From: Hymenobacter sp. H14-R3
Lineage (GTDB): Bacteria; Bacteroidota; Bacteroidia; Cytophagales; Hymenobacteraceae
Direction of reading: 5' to 3'
DNA: 64,000 nt
Assembly: GCF_030063445.1 (NCBI RefSeq)
Contig: NZ_JASITD010000005.1
Span: forward strand, 124,001-188,000
In this document: positions 58,950 through 64,000 of the stretch, in pieces
How positions within the stretch are numbered: position 1 is the first letter of the stretch
How the letters are laid out: each line of letters starts with the position of its first letter
Translations under genes and position numbers: made by a program
Notes under the pieces: model-generated
What the model was told of the DNA's origin: nothing
Database searches by the model: none
What the model saw: only the letters and a program-made list of their open reading frames with translations

Positions 58950-59741
58950 CTAATAAAGACCCCGCAGCCAGCCGCCATCCACGGCCGTAGAGGTGCCGGT
59001 GATGTAGCTGGCCCGCTCGGAGCACAGGAAGGCGGCGAGCGCCGCAAACTCGCGCGGCTCGCCCAGGCGGCGCATGGGTATCTCGCTGGTCCAGCGTTCG
59101 GTAGCTTGCTCGGGGCTGATGTTGTCGCGGGTGGCGGCGGCGCTGGCCAGGTGCTCGACGCGCTCGGTGCGGGTGTAGCCGGGCAAGATGTTGTTGACCG
59201 TGACGCCGCTGGCCGCCACCTCGGTAGCCAGGGTGCGGGCCATGCCCGTAACGGCCGCCCGCAGGCTATTGGAAAGCATGAGGCCCGCCACGGGCTGCTT
59301 CACGGCGATGGATGTGATGTTGAGAATCCGGCCCCAGCCGCGGGCCTGCATGCCGGGCAGCACGGCCCGCGTAAGCTCCACTACGCTGCTGAGCAGCAGG
59401 CGGGTAGCGGCGTCCCAGGCGGCGGCATCGTGCTGCTCGAAGGTGCCGGCGGGCGGCCCCCCGGCGTTGGTCACCAGGATATCGACCTGCCCAAACTCGG
59501 CCAGGGCGGCCTGCACCAGCCGGGCCACGTCGGCGGGGTTGGCCACGTCGGCGGCCACGCCCAGCACCCGCGCCCCGGTAGCGGCCCGGATGGCAGTGCA
59601 GGTTGCCTGCAAGGTTGCGTCGGTGCGGGCGCACAGCACCAGGCTGGCGCCTTCAGCCGCCAGCTCTTCGGCCACGGCGCGGCCCAGGCCCTTGCTGGCG
59701 GCCGTTACGAGGGCTACTTTTCCGGTTATTCCGAGGTCCAT
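58950..59741 (-). CDS. SDR-family oxidoreductase-like protein lacking the usual catalytic Tyr/Lys
   Basis: 263-residue Rossmann-fold protein. The cofactor loop is VTAASKGLGRAVAEEL (TGxxxGxG with A for the first G). The NAG motif (LVTNAGGPPAGTF) and Ser (NITSIAV) are present, but the YxxxK position reads LMLSNSLRAAVTG, so both Tyr and Lys are absent. C-terminal YITGTSTAVDGGW is normal. This matches a known SDR-like group resembling beta-ketoacyl reductases that departs from the catalytic tetrad. Activity uncertain. ATG 59741; longer starts run through the repeat at 59761. Confidence 0.85.
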   Translation of the reverse strand: MDLGITGKVALVTAASKGLGRAVAEELAAEGASLVLCARTDATLQATCTAIRAATGARVLGVAADVANPADVARLVQAALAEFGQVDILVTNAGGPPAGTFEQHDAAAWDAATRLLLSSVVELTRAVLPGMQARGWGRILNITSIAVKQPVAGLMLSNSLRAAVTGMARTLATEVAASGVTVNNILPGYTRTERVEHLASAAATRDNISPEQATERWTSEIPMRRLGEPREFAALAAFLCSERASYITGTSTAVDGGWLRGLY

Positions 59742-59760
59742 TTTGGTAGGGTAAGGAAAG

Positions 59761-59852
59761 TTGTCATTGCGAGCACCGCGAAGCAATTGTACCAGAACGA
59801 TGCCCGAACGACTCGTTCCGGTGCGATTGCTTCGCGGTGCTCGCAATGACAA
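59761..59852. repeat. Inverted repeat, family A variant
   Basis: Arms TTGTCATTGCGAGCACCGCG then AAGCAATTG with complementary right arm ending CGCAATGACAA. Lies between the SDR start and the cupin stop. Confidence 0.88.
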
Positions 59853-59864
59853 TTGAGTTAGTAA

Positions 59865-60242
59865 CTACTTCTGCCGCAGGTAGCTGTCGCTGCCGTCGAG
59901 CCAGTCCTGGCGGGGGGGACTGAAAACGTCTACGTCGAGGGTGTCTTCCAGGGCTTCGGCCTTGTGCGGCAGGTGCGAGGGGATGGTGAGCACCTCACCG
60001 GCCCGCACGATTACCTCCTGGCTTTCGTCTTCGCCGAGGTGAAAGCGCAGGGCTCCTTCTAAAATGTAGGTAATCTGCTCGTTATGATGCGAGTGCTTGG
60101 GTACGAGCGCGCCTTTTTTGAGGTACACGTGGGCCAGCATCATCTGGTCGCCGGTGATGAGGCGGCGCGCAATGGTGTCCGACAGCTCGTCCTTCGGCAT
60201 GTCGTCCCAGCGGTAGTGGGTGGCGGGGGGGATTTGGTCCAT
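59865..60242 (-). CDS. Cupin-domain protein
   Basis: 125-residue single cupin barrel. Metal-ligand pattern: PKHSHHNEQITYILEGALRF (two His and Glu), then LTIPSHLPHKAEALEDT with the last His. Small stand-alone cupins are metal-dependent enzymes or sugar/ligand binders; no specific substrate can be named. ATG 60242 is chosen because the upstream extension lacks conservation. It is on the same strand as the SDR gene, with a repeat in the 123-base gap between them. Confidence 0.82.
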   Translation of the reverse strand: MDQIPPATHYRWDDMPKDELSDTIARRLITGDQMMLAHVYLKKGALVPKHSHHNEQITYILEGALRFHLGEDESQEVIVRAGEVLTIPSHLPHKAEALEDTLDVDVFSPPRQDWLDGSDSYLRQK

Positions 60243-60273
60243 GAGAAAGGGGATGGAGTGGGATGGGGGAGCA

Positions 60274-60382
60274 CAAAAGAACGTCAGGCAGACCAAAGGG
60301 AAGCCTCTCGCTCGCCCCGTTGAACAATTGTAGTTGCTATCCCACGCGCGAGGTTTCCCTTCGGTCTGCCTGACGTTCTTTT
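60274..60382. repeat. Inverted repeat family D, long copy
   Basis: Left arm CAAAAGAACGTCAGGCAGAC then CAAAGGGAAGCCTCTCGCTC; right arm GCGCGAGGTTTCCCTTCGGT then CTGCCTGACGTTCTTTTG. The arms are complementary over about 38 bases. Confidence 0.88.
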
Positions 60383-60411
60383 GCCCTTGTTACTCATTAC
60401 TTCCTCACTCA

Positions 60412-61017
60412 CTACTCCACCACGAGGCCGTACTTATCGAGCAGGCCCAGCAAGCCGGCAAGCGCAAAGCGAGCGCCCGTCAGGTTATTATTCTCGGGGT
60501 CGAGGCTGAAGCCAGTGGCCGTGGTGAAGTCGGCCCCGGCCAGCAGGGTGTTGTGAAAATTGGTGCGGGTAAGGTCGCAGCCCTGAAAAACGGCGTTGCT
60601 CAGGTCGGCATTCGTGAAATCGGCCTCGTCGAGGCTGCATTGGCCGAAGTGGGTGCCCGCCATTTTCTTGCCCCCAAAGGAGGCGTAGCGCAACTGGCAG
60701 CTATCGAAATGCACCCCAAACAGCATGTCGAGGCACGCGCCGAAGCTCACGCCCAGCAGCTTGCAATCGGCGAAAGCCACGTTTTGCAGAGAGGTGCTGC
60801 TGAGCTTGGTGGTGGTGAGGTTGCAGCGCTCAAACAGGCAATCCTCGAAGCGCAGGCCGGCCAGGCTGGCCTCGCTAAAATCGCACTGCACGAAGCGAAA
60901 CTGCTCAAAGTCAGTACCTAGCGCCAGAAGGCGGGGCGCATCGAGGCCGGTGAGTACGTTATCGGCAGGAAAATAATCGGGCTTGCGGAGGGCAGCGGGC
61001 TTGCGGCGGGGCTTCAT
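60412..61017 (-). CDS. Pentapeptide-repeat protein
   Basis: 201 residues forming a right-handed quadrilateral beta-helix of A(D/N)LxX-type pentapeptides: FVQCDFSEASLAGLRFEDCL, FERCNLTTTKLSSTSLQNVA, FTNADLSNAVFQGCDLTRTN and FHNTLLAGADFTTATGF. Family members include DNA-mimic topoisomerase protectors (Qnr/MfpA), but most have unknown roles; the Cys-rich centre positions are ordinary here. ATG 61017 preferred over TTG 61026. TTACTTTG just upstream is a possible promoter element. Confidence 0.85.
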   Translation of the reverse strand: MKPRRKPAALRKPDYFPADNVLTGLDAPRLLALGTDFEQFRFVQCDFSEASLAGLRFEDCLFERCNLTTTKLSSTSLQNVAFADCKLLGVSFGACLDMLFGVHFDSCQLRYASFGGKKMAGTHFGQCSLDEADFTNADLSNAVFQGCDLTRTNFHNTLLAGADFTTATGFSLDPENNNLTGARFALAGLLGLLDKYGLVVE

Positions 61018-61149
61018 AGACCGCAAAGTAAACGGCGCGCCGCCCTAACCTAAAGCGGTAATTCACAGTTTAAGGCGGGTTGCCCCGGCTTCGCCCCACC
61101 CACCGGCATATTTCGGTTGGGCACGAGCCGGCCGTTTTGCTTGCGTGTT

Positions 61150-61563
61150 ATGCCCGCCGATTCTCGTACTATCTACTTCAAAAACAGCATCGGCTGTATC
61201 TGGGAAGAGCCACAGGCCTACCTGCGGCTCGATTATTACCCCGGCCTCCGCGAAGAAGGACAATTCCGGTCGATGCTGACGCACTTGCGGCAGGCCATGC
61301 AGCGCCACAGCTGGAGCCGCGTGCTCATCAACCAGCAGCAGATGAACCCCTTCACGCCCGCCGAAGAGAGCTGGATGAACAACGAATGGCTGCCCCGGGC
61401 CGTGCAGGAAAACGGCTACCGCTACGGGGCCGTGCTCGTGGCACACGACGTATTTGCCCGCCTCGCCATGAATAGCGTGCTCGCCACCAGCCGCCGGCTC
61501 GGCCACCTCTACCGCAATTTTGAGGGCGAAACCGACGCCGTAAACTGGCTTTTGGGGCAGTGA
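61150..61563 (+). CDS. Protein of unknown function (STAS-like size)
   Basis: 137 residues, not confidently recognised. No signal peptide. YLRLDYYPGLREEGQFRSML, WSRVLINQQQMNPFTPAEES and LWNNEW-like segment SWMNNEWLPRAVQENGYRYG alternate strand and helix in a way reminiscent of small STAS/SpoIIAA-like proteins that are frequent in Hymenobacter, which is only a guess. ATG 61150 fits the beginning of the ordered region. It ends at the edge of a family F repeat shared with the end of lysA. Confidence 0.65.
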   Translation: MPADSRTIYFKNSIGCIWEEPQAYLRLDYYPGLREEGQFRSMLTHLRQAMQRHSWSRVLINQQQMNPFTPAEESWMNNEWLPRAVQENGYRYGAVLVAHDVFARLAMNSVLATSRRLGHLYRNFEGETDAVNWLLGQ

Positions 61564-61567
61564 GCTG

Positions 61568-61624
61568 GTGAATGAGCGAATTAAAAGTAGGTAATTCACT
61601 CATTCACCAACTCACTCATTCACC
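61568..61624. repeat. Inverted repeat family F between convergent genes
   Basis: GTGAATGAGCGAATT pairs with AATTCACTCATTCAC; a further CTCACTCATTCACC copy follows and contains the lysA stop codon (61616-61618, minus strand). Related to the ftsA-ftsZ repeat. Confidence 0.8.
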
Positions 61625-62830
61625 AATAACCTGCCCGGCCAACAGGTCTTCAAAGGTTTGGCGGCGGCGGATGAGGCGGGGCGGGGCGTCGCCATCGAGC
61701 AGCACCTCGGCGGGGCGCAGGCGCGAGTTGAACGAGCTGCTCATCTCGAAGCCGTAGGCGCCGGCGTTGTGGAAGGCAAGTACGTGGCCCTCACGTACTT
61801 CGGGCAGCAGGCGGTCCCAGGCAAAGGTGTCGGTTTCGCAGATGTTGCCCACCACCGTGTAGAGGCGCTCGGGGCCGGTGGGGTGCGAGAGGTTGCTGAT
61901 GTAGTGGTACGCATCGTACATCATGGGCCGGATGAGGTGGTTGAAGCCCGAGTTGACGCCCGCAAATACCGTGGCCGTGGTGTGCTTCACGGTCGCAACC
62001 TCCACCAGCAGGAAGCCCGCCTCGCTCACCAGGTACTTGCCGGGCTCAAACCAGGCTTCGAGCGGCCGGCCGTATTCCTGCTCAAACTCCTGGAAAGCCA
62101 TTGTCACCTGCTGGCCCAGGCTGGTCATGTCGGTTTCGTAGTCGCCGGACTTGTAGGGTACTTTGAAGCCCGAGCCCAGGTCCAGAAACTCCAGCTGCGG
62201 GAAGCGCCGGGCGGCGTCGAACAGCACTTCGAGGGCCCGCAGGAACACCGCCACGTCCTTGATTTCGGAGCCCGTGTGCATGTGCAGGCCGCGCACGTGC
62301 AGGCCGGTGCCCTTCACCACGCGCTCCAGGTGGCGCATTTGGTGAATGCTGATGCCGAACTTGCTGTCGATGTGGCCGGTCGATATCTTGTAGTTGCCGC
62401 CCGCCTCAATGTGCGGGTTCAGGCGCACGCACACCGGGTAGCTGCCGCCGTAGGTGGCCCCAAACTGCTCCAGCAGTGATAGGTTGTCGATATTGAGGTT
62501 CACGCCCAGCTCCTTGGCCTCTACCAACTCGCTGAATGCCACGCTGTTGGGCGTGAAGAGAATGTTTTCGGGCCGGAAGCCCACGTGCAGGCCCAGCTTT
62601 ACTTCGTTGAGGCTCACGCAGTCGAGGCCCGCGCCCTCGGCTAGCATCACCTTCAGGATGGCCACGTTGGTTAGCGCTTTGCAGGCGTAGAAAAACCGCG
62701 TGGGGTGGCCGCTAAAGGCGGTGGTAAGCTTCTGGTATTGAGCCCGAATAGTATCGGCTTGATACACATAGAGCGGGGTGCCAAACTGCGCGGCGGCGGC
62801 CAGCAGGGCCGTAGTTGGAAGTGCAGACAT
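61616..62830 (-). CDS. lysA: Diaminopimelate decarboxylase LysA
   Basis: 404-residue PLP enzyme of the alanine-racemase fold, last step of lysine synthesis. PLP Lys51 in FFYACKALTN, CVRLNPHIEAGGNYKISTGH with SKFGI, LHMHTGSEI, LDLGSGFKVPY, EPGKYLVSEAGFLLVEV, and the active-site Cys loop VVGNICETDTFAWDRLLPE then YGFEMSSSFNSRLRPAEVL. ATG 62830 is favoured by the TATTTTTG promoter element at 62840-62847. The enzyme fits the meso-DAP type MurE encoded in the dcw cluster. Confidence 0.95.
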   Translation of the reverse strand: MSALPTTALLAAAAQFGTPLYVYQADTIRAQYQKLTTAFSGHPTRFFYACKALTNVAILKVMLAEGAGLDCVSLNEVKLGLHVGFRPENILFTPNSVAFSELVEAKELGVNLNIDNLSLLEQFGATYGGSYPVCVRLNPHIEAGGNYKISTGHIDSKFGISIHQMRHLERVVKGTGLHVRGLHMHTGSEIKDVAVFLRALEVLFDAARRFPQLEFLDLGSGFKVPYKSGDYETDMTSLGQQVTMAFQEFEQEYGRPLEAWFEPGKYLVSEAGFLLVEVATVKHTTATVFAGVNSGFNHLIRPMMYDAYHYISNLSHPTGPERLYTVVGNICETDTFAWDRLLPEVREGHVLAFHNAGAYGFEMSSSFNSRLRPAEVLLDGDAPPRLIRRRQTFEDLLAGQVIGE

Positions 62831-62839
62831 AAGTACCCG

Positions 62840-62847
62840 CAAAAATA
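62840..62847 (-). promoter_or_regulatory. Candidate -7 element TATTTTTG of lysA
   Basis: Exact minus-strand TAnnTTTG match only 9 bases before the ATG at 62830, implying a very short leader. Confidence 0.55.
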
Positions 62848-63085
62848 CGTTGGCCGGCCCTGGTAGTAGCGTGGCCCCCGAACTTTGTGCGCCACCCCAA
62901 TTCGCGCCCGCTGGCGGGTACTCGTCCGGCCACATGCCCCGGTCCGTCGGCGAAGCCGGCCGGCCGGTTGCAGTATGCGCCGCCGGGCCCGTCGTGCAGT
63001 CCTGTTTCCCGCGTCATCCGGTTGGCTGGCGAAGCTAGCCGACCAGCGCACCTGCCTTGATTTACAAATTGCGTTAGCAATAACT

Positions 63086-63601
63086 ATGTCCCAGAACCTG
63101 CCCGAAGTCTGGCTGCGCGGCCCGCTGCCCGCGGTGCCGCCGCTGCTCCAGCCCGTAGCCCACGCCCTGCTGCAAGCCCGCGAGGAAGTGGCCAAAATCA
63201 TGGCCGATTTCCCGGCCGCACGCCTAGCCGAGCGCCCGTTGGGCCTGGCCTCGGTGGGCTTCCACCTGCGCCACCTGGCGGGCGTGCTCGACCGCACCTT
63301 CACCTACGCCCGCGGCGCGGCCCTCAGCGAAACCCAGCTGACCTACCTGGCTACCGAAGGCCAGCCGCCCACGCACCCCGGCGCCGCGCAAGAGTTGGTG
63401 CAACTGTTTAATGAGCAAGTAGATAAGGCCTTGGCGCAGCTAGAGGTTACTCCCGAAACCAGCCTGCCCGAGTGGCGCGGCGTGGGCCGGGCGCAGCTGC
63501 CGAGCACCGTTATCGGCCTGCTGGTACACGCCGCCGAGCATACCACGCGCCACGTAGGGCAATTGCTGGTAACGGTTAGGCTAGTTATGAATTATCAATA
63601 A
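63086..63601 (+). CDS. DinB-family protein
   Basis: 171-residue four-helix-bundle protein of the DinB/YfiT type. The metal-binding His are in VGFHLRHLAGVLDRTFTYAR and near the C-terminus in LLVHAAEHTTRHVGQLLVTV. Family members are metal-dependent thiol transferases or of unknown function; here nothing narrows the role. ATG 63086 starts a normal N-terminus (MSQNLPEVWLRGP). The 62848-63085 gap shows only GC-rich sequence without clear signals. Confidence 0.85.
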   Translation: MSQNLPEVWLRGPLPAVPPLLQPVAHALLQAREEVAKIMADFPAARLAERPLGLASVGFHLRHLAGVLDRTFTYARGAALSETQLTYLATEGQPPTHPGAAQELVQLFNEQVDKALAQLEVTPETSLPEWRGVGRAQLPSTVIGLLVHAAEHTTRHVGQLLVTVRLVMNYQ

Positions 63602-63642
63602 CTGCTGTTACGCAGGGCCTTAGTACCGGCTACGCCAGGGGT

Positions 63643-63727
63643 GTAGCGCGGACTTTGTAGTCCGCGTTGCCGCGCCATCAGGCAGGCTTTAACGGCGTGG
63701 CAACGCGGACTACAAAGTCCGCGCTAC
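63643..63727. repeat. Inverted repeat family E, near-perfect copy
   Basis: 29-bp perfect arms GTAGCGCGGACTTTGTAGTC then CGCGTTGCC. Each arm contains its own small palindrome (CGGACTttgtAGTCCG). It would form one long hairpin or a three-way structure. Confidence 0.92.
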
Positions 63728-63832
63728 ATCCTGCTGCATAACATCAGTTAAGACTCACGCAGAAAATGCTTTTTTAGCCCTACCGGGTACGACCCCGCTG
63801 GGGCTAAGAATGTCCTCCACGCGAGCCGTTAC

Positions 63833-64000
63833 TTACTTGCGCGGCTTGGCGCGCTCGTATTGCACGGGCCAGGCTACCTCGGCCCCTAACTCGTGGGCGG
63901 CGTGCAGCGGGAAATAGGGGTCGCGCAACTCTTCGCGGGCCAGCAGTACGAGGTCGGCCTGGCCGCTGGCCACAATTTGCTCAGCCTCGGCGGGCGTGGT
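63833..64000 (-). CDS. NADH:flavin oxidoreductase (old yellow enzyme family), C-terminal fragment
   Basis: Reading from the window edge to the stop at 63833 gives 55 residues: [39 protein letters not shown] and [16 protein letters not shown]. This is the C-terminal end of YqjM/NamA-type old yellow enzymes ([21 protein letters not shown]...WPxQYxRA). The FMN-binding barrel and start lie outside the window. Reduces activated C=C bonds with NAD(P)H. Confidence 0.82.
   Translation of the reverse strand, partial: TTPAEAEQIVASGQADLVLLAREELRDPYFPLHAAHELGAEVAWPVQYERAKPRK

Noticed and set aside
61150..61563. Firm STAS-domain call
   Set aside because: Size and strand/helix pattern are suggestive only; I could not see defining residues, so it is left as unknown.

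Overview
The window looks like chromosomal DNA of a GC-rich pigmented member of the Bacteroidota, most likely order Cytophagales, family Hymenobacteraceae (Hymenobacter-like). This is an inference from several signs: Bacteroidota-type promoters (TAnnTTTG) close to start codons, a division and cell-wall cluster without murF or ddl, an FtsL-like protein followed by a penicillin-binding protein with a long basic tail, a MerR/ECF-sigma/crtI/crtB carotenoid cluster, and interspersed intergenic inverted repeats. I found no rRNA, tRNA, transposase, prophage or CRISPR array. About 50 genes are supported. Both ends cut a gene: hscB on the left and an old-yellow-enzyme reductase on the right.

Layout. 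1-8 kb: housekeeping genes (hscB, an ABM monooxygenase, a DUF62 SAM hydrolase, PhoH, a GNAT acetyltransferase, a ComEC-like channel, an enoyl-CoA hydratase). 8-16.7 kb: carotenoid region with crtZ, a MerR regulator with a degenerate cobalamin domain, an ECF sigma factor, an unrecognised AT-richer gene, crtI, crtB, a small secreted protein, ispH and crtW. 16.9-26.9 kb, all on the minus strand: a tripartite efflux locus (HlyD adaptor, TolC, ABC ATPase, two FtsX/MacB-type permeases, a DUF2807 protein) ending in an NtrC-type regulator and a frameshifted sensor kinase. A near-consensus sigma-54 promoter precedes the first gene. 27-32.4 kb: carbohydrate genes (SGNH/DUF4886-like protein, GH5, a GH30 remnant, a second GH5-like protein, GH43).

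32.7-50 kb: the division and cell-wall (dcw) cluster mraZ-rsmH-ftsL-ftsI-murE-mraY-murD-ftsW-murG-murC-ftsQ-ftsA-ftsZ. It is preceded by three GTGG boxes with a 10-bp period that fit a MraZ operator. The first five genes overlap or nearly touch. From murE to ftsZ, almost every junction holds repeat DNA, mostly long inverted repeats, from several different families.

50-58 kb: a divergent locus with two MauG/MbnH-like di-heme enzymes and an MbnP-like lipoprotein on one side, and a small Cys-motif membrane protein, a TonB-dependent receptor and a PepSY membrane protein on the other. This is a candidate copper (or other metal) handling system and the best functional novelty lead here. 58-64 kb: FMN reductase, an SDR lacking the usual catalytic Tyr/Lys, a cupin, a pentapeptide-repeat protein, an unknown protein, lysA and DinB, again separated by repeats.

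The most pervasive unexplained structure is the repeat load: about ten families of imperfect palindromes, often starting within 20 bases of a stop codon. In several cases they contribute the stop codon itself or, at TolC, the apparent start.
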